Below, piece after piece: positions 5,777 to 12,699 of a DNA stretch of 12,699 bases. The position numbers were made by a program, and so were the translations under genes. Where the stretch lies: positions 1 to 12,699 of the forward strand of contig JAZNIR010000073.1 of assembly GCA_045577595.1 (NCBI GenBank). The letters run 5' to 3'. The notes below the pieces were generated by a model. It searched no databases and had not been told where the DNA came from. It saw nothing but the letters and a program-made list of their open reading frames with translations. This DNA is from Scatosoma sp045577595 (GTDB lineage: Bacteria; Bacillota; Clostridia; Christensenellales; Borkfalkiaceae). How positions within the stretch are numbered: position 1 is the stretch's first letter; the number at the start of each line of letters is the position of its first letter.

Positions 5777-7014
5777 TACAAGCTTAATTTTTTACGCGTA
5801 TTACCAACGAGCGCAACCGCTTTTTTCTTATCATCAAACGTTTGTGCAATCACCCCGAACGTGTCGTCGTATTTCATTTGACTGATTTTTTCGAATTTTT
5901 CTTCAAAATCGTACAATTTATTGAAATGCAACATATTTCTTCCGTATAAAATCATTTGAGAATTACTGCTCTCTGCCGAAAAAAGCATACCAGATTTTAA
6001 TTGTTCGCGACTGCGGAAAAATTCTTCTTTCGTAATTCCTTTTTCTTTCATTTGCGCAACGACGTCGCAAATCGCTTGATACGCTTCATTCACTTGCGAG
6101 GGATTTACCCCCGCGTATATAATTTGGCTACCGCAAGGCGAATAAGCGGATATATAGGAATACACCGAATAGGCAAGCCCGCGTTTTTCCCGTACTTCTT
6201 GAAAAAGACGTGCGCTCATGGAACCGCCAAGTACACTGTTGACGGCGTTTGCAATATTTAAATTTTCGTCGAAACGGTTTAGCGACGGATACCCAATCGC
6301 AAGGTGCATTTGTTCGATTTTTTTCGTTTTTAATAAATTTTGCGTGCCAAATTCCACCGCGCTTGTCCGCGTTTCGAATTTGCCTTTGGGAAGTGTGCCG
6401 AAATAGCTTTCTACAAGCGATTGCGCCGTCGCAAAATCTACGCCACCCGCAAAAGAAATAACGATATTTTCAGGGCAATAACGCTTGTTTTTATACGACA
6501 ATATATCGTCCACCGTAAAACCTTTTACGTTTTTAGACGGACCTAAAATATTTCTCCCGTAATTTTTCGTACCGTATAACGCGCGCGCCACCAAATCCAA
6601 ACATAAATCTTCGGGCGTGTCTTCGTTCATAGAAATTTCTTCGCAAACTACTCCCTTTTCCCTTTCCATTTCTTCTTCGGGAAAGGTTGCGTTTAAAAAT
6701 AAATCGGAGAGTATTTCAAAACAGTCCGCCGTATGTTCGGACGTGCATTTGCAATAATAGCAAGTGTCTTCCTTGCTCGTAAAAGCGTTAATTTGCGCGC
6801 CGAATCTATCGAAAGCGTCGGAAATTTCAAACGCCGTGCGCTTTTTCGTGCCTTTAAATTGCATATGTTCGATAAAATGAGAAATGCCGTCTTCTTCGTC
6901 CGTTTCCACGCTTGCGCCCGTCCCGACGAAAATACCCATCGTAACCGACATTATCCCTTGCATTTGTTTTACCACGAGCCGTAACCCGTTTTCGTATCTC
7001 TTTTCAAAAACCAT
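5776..7014 (-). CDS. M16-family zinc metallopeptidase, MlpA/YmxG-like
   Basis: M16 peptidases are clamshell zinc proteases related to mitochondrial processing peptidase. This 412-residue form has the short, two-domain length of the B. subtilis MlpA/YmxG group. The inverted zinc motif HFIEH is intact (His46, Glu49, His50), and the downstream acidic ligand is supplied by VCEEISMNED at 123-132 (Glu125 or Glu126). The C-terminal half contains the familiar REKRGLAYSVYS segment. There is no signal peptide, so it should be cytosolic. AAGG lies 9 nt before the ATG at 7014. It follows the deacetylase gene by 14 nt, and that pair mirrors ylxY-mlpA of Bacillus. Its stop overlaps the glycosylase start by one base. 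The physiological substrate is unknown. Confidence 0.92.
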   Translation of the reverse strand: MVFEKRYENGLRLVVKQMQGIMSVTMGIFVGTGASVETDEEDGISHFIEHMQFKGTKKRTAFEISDAFDRFGAQINAFTSKEDTCYYCKCTSEHTADCFEILSDLFLNATFPEEEMEREKGVVCEEISMNEDTPEDLCLDLVARALYGTKNYGRNILGPSKNVKGFTVDDILSYKNKRYCPENIVISFAGGVDFATAQSLVESYFGTLPKGKFETRTSAVEFGTQNLLKTKKIEQMHLAIGYPSLNRFDENLNIANAVNSVLGGSMSARLFQEVREKRGLAYSVYSYISAYSPCGSQIIYAGVNPSQVNEAYQAICDVVAQMKEKGITKEEFFRSREQLKSGMLFSAESSNSQMILYGRNMLHFNKLYDFEEKFEKISQMKYDDTFGVIAQTFDDKKKAVALVGNTRKKLSL

Positions 7015-7028
7015 ATTCTTTTTCCTTT

Positions 7029-7781
7029 TTATCCTTGTATATGTAAATTATCCCCCACCGTTACGGCGACAAGATTTTTCGATTGGTAAAATTTAAGTAT
7101 ATCCCCAAGCGCGTCCACCGTCGCTTCCATTGGGTGCATCAAAACGAATTCGCCGTTTTGGATATTCTTCGTCGCGCGGGTGTATATTAACTCCTTGTCT
7201 TTATCCCGCCAATCAATGGTATCGCGCGACCATAACACCGTTTTCATATTGAGCGCTTTACAAGCGGAAAGAGTGTCGTTGGAATACGCGCCCGAAGGCG
7301 GGGCAAACAAGGTGGGCGCTACGCCGATTGCAAGTTCGATAAAACGGTTACAATCGGATATTTCCTTTTGATTTTGCACCAGCGATAGTTTATCGTGCTC
7401 TTTATGAAAATAACCGTGATTGCCGATTTCGTGTCCGCGCGCGTATATTTCCCGCAAACATTCCACGTTATCGTCCGCCCAACACCCACCGATAAAAAAG
7501 GTGCATTTTGCGTTGTACGCTTGCAAAATATCGAGTATTTGATATACTTCTTCCGTCCCCCAATACACGTTAAACATCAACGAAACGCCCACTGGCTCGC
7601 TTATGGCGGAACGGTAGATTTCCGCATCCGCCCCACCTGCCGTCGTCGTATCGTCAAACGGTGCAAGACAAAGCGTGCCAATAGATAAAACCAACGTGCC
7701 TAAAACGAGATTGGTGGCGATATTGCGTTTTACGGACGGGCGCAAAACACCCGTTTTTCTTTGCGTTTTTTTACTTTTCAA
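7029..7781 (-). CDS. Membrane-anchored polysaccharide-deacetylase-like protein (NodB fold), YlxY/PdaB-related
   Basis: NodB-fold deacetylases remove N-acetyl groups from peptidoglycan or chitin-like polymers outside the membrane. The 250-residue protein has a basic N-terminus, one hydrophobic segment at about 21-41 that serves as signal anchor, and a NodB domain at about 65-245. Motif 2, a metal-ligand block, is present (NHGYFH, His122 and His126). The DTIDW block (187-191) and LMHP (His216) are also present. Two usual catalytic positions differ: the motif-1 Asp, normally in a TFD context, is Asn71 in LMFNVYWG, and the motif-3 RPP Arg is Ala160 in FAPPSG. It starts at TTG (7781-7779), supported by GAGGTGAT (7793-7786), which matches the 16S tail extensively. 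Placement before the M16 gene matches ylxY-mlpA synteny. Whether it is an active deacetylase is open. Confidence 0.85.
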   Translation of the reverse strand: MKSKKTQRKTGVLRPSVKRNIATNLVLGTLVLSIGTLCLAPFDDTTTAGGADAEIYRSAISEPVGVSLMFNVYWGTEEVYQILDILQAYNAKCTFFIGGCWADDNVECLREIYARGHEIGNHGYFHKEHDKLSLVQNQKEISDCNRFIELAIGVAPTLFAPPSGAYSNDTLSACKALNMKTVLWSRDTIDWRDKDKELIYTRATKNIQNGEFVLMHPMEATVDALGDILKFYQSKNLVAVTVGDNLHIQG

Positions 7782-7852
7782 ACAATCACCTCAAAGAAAT
7801 AGTTTTCTATATACTATTTTCTTTTTTCGGCGGTTATGCGTTTTTACGAGAA

Positions 7853-10243
7853 CTATTTAAGTTTTACGATGGTTACGCCCGTATCCCCTTCGCCGTATTT
7901 TCCAAGTCGGTATTCCGCGACAATCTTTTGCGTGCGTAAAAACTCGTGAATACCCGCGCGCAGTTTGCCCGTACCCATACCGTGCACGATTCGAACTTCT
8001 TCCAAATTCGCCAATACGGCAGAATCTAAAAACGCTTCGATTTCGGGAATCGCGTCGATAACCGTCCGTCCAATCACGTTAATTTCCAGCATAGGCGCGG
8101 GGCGGGGCGTAAGCGATTTTTTCACTTGCACGGTTTCCGTCTTTTTATAGGCGGTATTTTTAACAGTTTGCGCCGTTTGGGGCAAGATTAAAACCGCTAA
8201 ATCGGAAAATTTACTGCGTACGCGAATATTTCCGCACAACACTTCCGCTTCCCGTTTTTGTAACCGCACGTCTTGGATAATCCCTTCTTGATTGAGCGTC
8301 GTGATATATACTTTCGCCCCCTTTTGAATATCCTTGCTTTCCGCTTTTTTATATTGCGGGCGACGAATTTCTTCCATTTCGCTTTCGTACGCTTTATCCG
8401 ACAGCTTATTTTTTAACGTATGCGCCTTGATTAAATCGGATTCCGTCAGCGTTTGTTTGGCGAAAATTTCTTCGATTTCTTTAATCAGTTCTTCCGCGTC
8501 CGCTGTTTTTTCTCGTATAATTCGACGGGATTCCGCTTTTGCGCCCGCATACGTTTTTTCTTTTTCCCGTTGTAATTTTTCCCGTTCCGTTTCTAATTGC
8601 GAAAGCTTTTCTTGCCATTCCGCTTTTAAACGGTTGCTTTCTTGCAACGTTTCTTCCGCTTTTAAACGGCTTTCTTCCGCGCTACGAACGATATTTTCGT
8701 ATTTTTGTACGTCGGACGAAAGGTTTGCCATCGCGTCTTTTAAAATGCTTTCTTTTAAGCCCAAACGACGGGAAATACCGAGCGCGTTGCTTGAACCCGC
8801 CACGCCGATACGAATCACGTAAAGCGGTTGTAACGTCGCCGAATCAAATTCCATACACGCGTTTTTTATGCCGTTTGTCGAAAAGGCAAATTCTTTTAAC
8901 GCGGTGTAGTGCGTGGTGATAACGCCCGTACATCCCGTTTGCAATAAATGCGCTACAATCGCTTTGGCAAGCGCTTGCCCTTCGTCGGGGTCCGTTCCCC
9001 CGCCAAGCTCGTCGATTAACACCAAGCTTTTGTCCGTAACGCTTTCTACGATTTTTATAATATTGGTTACGTGCGAAGAAAAGGTGGATAAGCTTTCTTC
9101 AATGCTTTGCGAATCGCCCAAATCGCAAAAAATCTCGTCAAACACCGAAAGTTTTGCGCGTTTTGCAGGCACGAACAAACCGCACGTTGCCATCATACAA
9201 AACAGCCCTATCATTTTTAAGGTAACCGTTTTTCCGCCCGTATTCGGACCGCTAATCAATAAAAAACGATAATCTTTCCCAAGCGAAAAACTCACGGGAA
9301 CAACCTTTTTACGTTCGATTAACGGGTGCCTGCCTTCTTCCACTTCGATTATCCCGTCCGCGTTTAATTCGGGCATTGTACAGCCGTTTTTATAGGCAAA
9401 TTCCGCGCGAGCAAACGCGCAATCTATTTCTTCCAAAGCATCAATATCCGCCGTTAATTCGCCCCCGAGATTGCCCACCCGCATAGACAATTCTTTTAAA
9501 ATCCGTTCGACTTCTTCTTTTTCGTCTATCGCCAACGAACGCAATTCGTTGTTCATTTCAAGCACTTCTTCCGGCTCGATAAAAAACGTTGCCCCACTTG
9601 CGGAACGGTCGTGGATAAACCCTTTGATATTTCTTTTATATTCGGCGCGGACGGGCAACACGTAACGGTTGTCGCGCATCGTTACGATACCGTCTTGTAA
9701 ATATTTTCCGTCGCTACCCGATAAATATTCGGCCAATCTTGCGCGAATCCGTTCGTTTAACAAGCGTATTTCACGGCGAAGCGCGTACAGCTTATCGCTG
9801 GCAAAATCACTCACTTCGCTCTCGTTTAAAATTTTCGTGCAAATATCTTCTTCTAAATTTTCGTCGAAATAAATGCGTTCGCTTATCTCTTTTATTTTCA
9901 CGATTTCATCAGCCGAAACCGCTTGTATGCCGTTATAAACTATCCGCGCACTGCGCAATAAATTTTCTACTTTCAACAGCTCGGCAAGCGTAAGCGTCGC
10001 GCCCTTTTCCGCGCGGGCGATTTCATCGTAAAAAGGCGGAAAATATTCCACTTTCGGCGCGCCGTAGATAAAGAGCAACGATACGCATTCTTGGGTGATT
10101 TGCAAGTTATTTTTCGCTTCGCGTAAATCACAAACGGGCTCCGCCGTTTCCAAACGACGTTTTGCCCCGTCTAAAACCGCGTAGCTTGCCGTCATAGAAA
10201 GTATTTTATTTAGTTCGGTTTTTTCAATAGCCAATTTATTCAT
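7853..10243 (-). CDS. mutS2: Endonuclease MutS2 (ribosome-rescue / anti-recombination ATPase)
   Basis: MutS2 is a homodimeric MutS-type ATPase with a C-terminal Smr domain. It is known as an anti-recombination endonuclease in some species and as a collided-ribosome splitting factor in B. subtilis. At 796 residues it is full length (B. subtilis 785). The core and lever helices fill about 1-320. Walker A GPNTGGKT is at 332-339, and Walker B lies in LVLIDELGGGTDPDEG near 408. A long charged coiled coil spans roughly 510-600, and the Smr domain covers about 720-796 with HGMGTGKLR intact. The usual LDLR motif that opens Smr reads INVIG here. AAGGA is 5 nt before the ATG at 10243, and the upstream U32 gene ends 13 nt away, implying cotranscription. 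No clear terminator follows in the 71-nt gap before the deacetylase. Confidence 0.96.
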   Translation of the reverse strand: MNKLAIEKTELNKILSMTASYAVLDGAKRRLETAEPVCDLREAKNNLQITQECVSLLFIYGAPKVEYFPPFYDEIARAEKGATLTLAELLKVENLLRSARIVYNGIQAVSADEIVKIKEISERIYFDENLEEDICTKILNESEVSDFASDKLYALRREIRLLNERIRARLAEYLSGSDGKYLQDGIVTMRDNRYVLPVRAEYKRNIKGFIHDRSASGATFFIEPEEVLEMNNELRSLAIDEKEEVERILKELSMRVGNLGGELTADIDALEEIDCAFARAEFAYKNGCTMPELNADGIIEVEEGRHPLIERKKVVPVSFSLGKDYRFLLISGPNTGGKTVTLKMIGLFCMMATCGLFVPAKRAKLSVFDEIFCDLGDSQSIEESLSTFSSHVTNIIKIVESVTDKSLVLIDELGGGTDPDEGQALAKAIVAHLLQTGCTGVITTHYTALKEFAFSTNGIKNACMEFDSATLQPLYVIRIGVAGSSNALGISRRLGLKESILKDAMANLSSDVQKYENIVRSAEESRLKAEETLQESNRLKAEWQEKLSQLETEREKLQREKEKTYAGAKAESRRIIREKTADAEELIKEIEEIFAKQTLTESDLIKAHTLKNKLSDKAYESEMEEIRRPQYKKAESKDIQKGAKVYITTLNQEGIIQDVRLQKREAEVLCGNIRVRSKFSDLAVLILPQTAQTVKNTAYKKTETVQVKKSLTPRPAPMLEINVIGRTVIDAIPEIEAFLDSAVLANLEEVRIVHGMGTGKLRAGIHEFLRTQKIVAEYRLGKYGEGDTGVTIVKLK

Positions 10244-10256
10244 ATAAATCCTTCGT

Positions 10257-12470
10257 TTATAATACCCCGCGTTTTAAATGCCCCGACGTGTAATTTCCGT
10301 ATAATTTTTTTTGTGTTTCCACGTCCGTTTGCGCTAAAACGGCTTTCTTTTTATCGTCGACGACGGACAAGTCTAACAACCGCCCCGCGCCTTTTATCCC
10401 GTCGCCAACCAAATACGCGCAGTTGTACACTTCGAAACGGCACGCGCCGTCTGCCGAGCGGTAACGCCGAACGGCAAATTCTCGTCCGTTTTCGTCCGTG
10501 AGCACGTATTTATCCTTCTTATCGCAAATATTGCACGTTTTTTCAAACGGACAATAACAAAGGTCCATCAATTTAATTCCGCCCGACGATAAAATAAAGG
10601 CGTTTTCACCTACGAGTGTTTGCATTTCTTTATCGTTCGTTTCTTTGGAAATCGCGTAATAAACGGCGTTGTTTTCTTGTAAAAACAATGCGATTGCCAA
10701 ACGGTTGATTATATTCAATCCCGTGCCTGCAAAAATTTTTAAACCGCGTTCTTGCGCAAACGTTATCCCGCCGTAATTTTCTACGTACACTCCGTCGAGT
10801 TTCGCCTTTTTAAAGAAAGCGTCTATCGCCGATAAATCCGCTCTCGTTGTAAACGCAGGGAAGTAAACGTATTTTTCAAAATCCCCGTTTACGAAATCGT
10901 TAGGCAACGGCGATAAATAATCTTGCGGTTTATAAATCGCTACGTCTGCCGTTAACCCCTCGAAAGTCGAAGAAATCACCGCCGTTTTTTTATTTTCGCC
11001 TTGCGTTTTTGCAAGCGTAATGGGCGCGTACCCGTAAGGCGCAACGGGCGCGCATATCTTCGCCGTTAAACGTTCGAAAAAGGCACGCCGTAAACTATTT
11101 AACTGCGATTTTGCCAAAAAGATATTTCCGCAAAGTACGACTTCTTCAAATTCGACGTTCACGGGTAAACCGTCCGTTTTGGAAAAACAAGCAATCAATT
11201 CTTCTTTTTGTAACGGTCGGGATTGCGCCGATTGCAAACGCTCTTCAGAAATTAGGCAAACGCCGTCCCCTTCGATTTTCGCGTATTCACCTTCTTCAAA
11301 ATATAAACGCAAGCGTACGTTTCCGCGTTTTTCCGCTGTTAAAACACGTTCGTTTACCGCCACGTCCGTCGTAATAAACACGCCGTCGCCGTTTTTTAAG
11401 CGGTTTTTGGAAAACAACGAAAACCCGCGTTTTTCGCTCTTAAAAAAGGACGCGCCACCCACTTCTTTGCCGTCGCGTAAAATTTTAAACGCGTCCCCTT
11501 GACGGGCTTGCAACGCGCTTTCCACGATATATTTACCGTTTATCACTTTCACCACGCCCACTTTTTCGCCGATATGCCCTTGTATCGCGGTGGACAACAA
11601 CCGTTTATCTTGCCCAAACGCAAGCCCTTTCGTATAGTTTCCGCGATTATACGAGCGTTTTAAATCGGACAAATCCAGCGCTTTTTGTTTCTCGGTTGCG
11701 CCGTCTAAAATATGGCGGTAATATTTCACCGCCGAACCGACGTATTCGGCGCGACGCATTCTTCCTTCAATTTTAAAGGAGGTTACGCCTGCGTCGATAT
11801 ACTTTACAATATCTTCTCCCACGCATAAATCGGACAAAGAGAGCGCGTAATGCATTTCTTGCCCCTTTAAGCGGTTGTACGAGTATTTTTTTCGACAAGG
11901 CTGTTTACAACGCCCGCGATTACCGCTGTTTTCACCCGCAAACGACGAAAAATAACACTGCCCTGAAAAACACGTGCAAAGCGCGCCTTGTACAAACGCT
12001 TCCGTTTCAATAATTTTACTGATTTGGGATATTTCCGCAAGCGGTGTTTCTCTCGCTAAAATCACGCGCGAAAAACCGCATTTTTTTGCAAAAACCGCCC
12101 CGTCTACCGTGCAAATACCCGCTTGCGTGCTGGCGTGCAATACGATTTGCGGATACATTTCCTTTACGTATTTTCCAAGAAATAAATCTTGTAAAATAAT
12201 CGCGTCCACCCCCGTATTCCATACGCATAACAAAGCGCGAAGAAAGTTTTCCAATTCTTCGTCTTTGATTATCGTATTCATTGCCACGTACACGTTTACG
12301 TTACGAAAATGCGCCGTTTTCACCACTTCTTTTAACGCCGTTTCGTCAAAATTATCCGCGCTTTGGCGTGCGGAAAATTGGCTAAACCCAAGATATAACG
12401 CATTCGCGCCGTTTGCAATTGCCGTTTCCGCGCATTCGCGATTGCCGGCGGGGGCTAAAAGTTCCAACAT
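10257..12470 (-). CDS. U32-family protein with DUF3656-like region (RlhA-type rRNA hydroxylation factor relative)
   Basis: U32 proteins were named as peptidases, but characterised members such as RlhA and TrhP are needed for hydroxylation of cytidine or uridine in rRNA or tRNA. The 737-residue protein opens with the barrel signature MLELLAPAGN and has the cysteine block LCTCFSGQC...NRGRCKQPCR, with Cys165, Cys172, Cys188 and Cys192 in the conserved spacing expected of a metal or Fe-S site. The middle resembles DUF3656. The C-terminal part holds further cysteines (638, 640, 646, 649) in CYCPFEKTCNIC and ends in the typical YTSGHLKRGV. AAAAGG lies about 8 nt before the ATG at 12470. hprK ends 25 nt upstream and mutS2 starts 13 nt downstream, giving an operon with a ribosome-maintenance flavour. 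RlhA function is inferred from domain layout; protease activity is an older, less supported reading. Confidence 0.88.
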   Translation of the reverse strand: MLELLAPAGNRECAETAIANGANALYLGFSQFSARQSADNFDETALKEVVKTAHFRNVNVYVAMNTIIKDEELENFLRALLCVWNTGVDAIILQDLFLGKYVKEMYPQIVLHASTQAGICTVDGAVFAKKCGFSRVILARETPLAEISQISKIIETEAFVQGALCTCFSGQCYFSSFAGENSGNRGRCKQPCRKKYSYNRLKGQEMHYALSLSDLCVGEDIVKYIDAGVTSFKIEGRMRRAEYVGSAVKYYRHILDGATEKQKALDLSDLKRSYNRGNYTKGLAFGQDKRLLSTAIQGHIGEKVGVVKVINGKYIVESALQARQGDAFKILRDGKEVGGASFFKSEKRGFSLFSKNRLKNGDGVFITTDVAVNERVLTAEKRGNVRLRLYFEEGEYAKIEGDGVCLISEERLQSAQSRPLQKEELIACFSKTDGLPVNVEFEEVVLCGNIFLAKSQLNSLRRAFFERLTAKICAPVAPYGYAPITLAKTQGENKKTAVISSTFEGLTADVAIYKPQDYLSPLPNDFVNGDFEKYVYFPAFTTRADLSAIDAFFKKAKLDGVYVENYGGITFAQERGLKIFAGTGLNIINRLAIALFLQENNAVYYAISKETNDKEMQTLVGENAFILSSGGIKLMDLCYCPFEKTCNICDKKDKYVLTDENGREFAVRRYRSADGACRFEVYNCAYLVGDGIKGAGRLLDLSVVDDKKKAVLAQTDVETQKKLYGNYTSGHLKRGVL

Positions 12471-12495
12471 AATTTTTCCTTTTGTAAGCTTTTAT

Positions 12496-12699
12496 TTATC
12501 TGCCGATACTACGGGTGATAAGTTCTTCGGACGAATCGTAACCCATACTCTTTAAGCGGAAGTTCCGCGCCGCCACTTCGATAATAATCGCAAGATTTCG
12601 TCCCGGACTTACGGGAATGGTGATTTTGGGAATTTCGATTCCAAAATACGCCGTCGTTGCCGTTGCGTCGCCCACTCTATCGTAATCTTTTCCGTGTTG
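12496..12699 (-). CDS. hprK: HPr kinase/phosphorylase, C-terminal fragment
   Basis: HprK phosphorylates Ser46 of HPr in response to glycolytic intermediates and removes the phosphate when phosphate is high, controlling carbon catabolite repression in Firmicutes. The last 67 codons are present, open to the window edge, and end in TAA at 12498-12496. They read in part DYDRVGDATATTAYFG, then IPKITIPVSPGRNLAIII and EVAARNFRLKSMGY, matching the HprK C-terminus, where family members typically have PVRPGRNLAIIIEVAAMNFRLK. Ser replaces Arg in the PVRPG segment. Walker A and the HPr-contacting regions lie outside the window. The gene was not obvious as a complete reading frame because it is truncated by the edge. 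It probably heads or belongs to the operon continuing into the U32 gene. Confidence 0.9.
   Translation of the reverse strand, partial: QHGKDYDRVGDATATTAYFGIEIPKITIPVSPGRNLAIIIEVAARNFRLKSMGYDSSEELITRSIGR

Noticed and set aside
7796..7820. Inverted repeat in the gap between mutS2 and the deacetylase gene
   Set aside because: The stem is six or seven mostly A-T pairs, lies in the deacetylase leader and lacks a T-run. Too weak to call a terminator or operator.
8334..8822. 162-residue Ser-rich plus-strand open frame
   Set aside because: It is antisense to the MutS2 coiled-coil region. Its Ser/Phe-rich composition is what the complement of Glu/Lys-rich codons gives.
11974..12555. 193-residue plus-strand open frame
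   Set aside because: It lies antisense to the U32 gene and the hprK end, both of which have recognisable family motifs. No ribosome binding site or family pattern is seen.
1..12699. Mobile element, prophage, CRISPR array or riboswitch
   Set aside because: No transposase, integrase, spaced direct repeats or long structured leader is visible. All leaders with a defined promoter are under about 50 nt, and the genes are typical core genes.

Overview
The window reads as a chromosomal segment of a Gram-positive, clostridia-like Firmicute, probably an uncultured lineage. The evidence is a Spo0A-type sporulation regulator, an HPr kinase/phosphorylase C-terminus, a MutS2 with a Smr domain, strong GGAGG-type ribosome binding sites, a TTG start behind a near-perfect Shine-Dalgarno sequence, and AT-rich intergenic regions with sigma-A-like promoters. 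Every gene I can support lies on the minus strand, so transcription runs from high to low coordinates. I see no tRNA, rRNA, insertion sequence, CRISPR array or phage gene. The genes look vertically inherited.

Layout in transcription order: the 3' end of hprK (12699-12496); a long U32-family protein related to rRNA-hydroxylation factors (12470-10257); mutS2 (10243-7853); a membrane-anchored polysaccharide-deacetylase-like protein (7781-7029); an M16 zinc peptidase of the MlpA/YmxG type (7014-5776); a family-6 DNA-deoxyinosine glycosylase overlapping it by one base (5776-5291); and tex (5213-3036). Gaps of 13-25 nt from hprK to mutS2, 14 nt between deacetylase and peptidase, and the TAATG overlap suggest one or two long operons. 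Then come three separately promoted units: acpP, with its own promoter and a strong terminator; an ABC-F ATPase of the YkpA/YbiT type; and spo0A. A further gene begins at the left edge, 16 nt after the spo0A stop.

Most of this is housekeeping: translation and ribosome maintenance (ABC-F, U32, MutS2), nucleic-acid repair or transcription (Tex, glycosylase, MutS2), fatty-acid synthesis (AcpP), envelope (deacetylase) and global control (HprK, Spo0A). The deacetylase-peptidase pair matches the ylxY-mlpA order known from Bacillus.

The most interesting observation is in spo0A. The DNA-binding half is almost textbook, but the receiver has lost its phosphoacceptor aspartate (Ser at position 56) and the second acid of the metal pocket (Ser at position 11), while the conserved Thr and Lys remain. 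It looks like a pseudo-receiver, meaning Spo0A control without the usual phosphorelay. Its upstream region carries a perfect 0A-box, a 29-bp dyad over the transcription start and an AT-rich palindrome cluster just upstream of the -35. Secondary points are an ABC-F protein in which one of the two composite ATP sites is degenerate, and a deacetylase homologue with Asn where the catalytic-base Asp normally sits.
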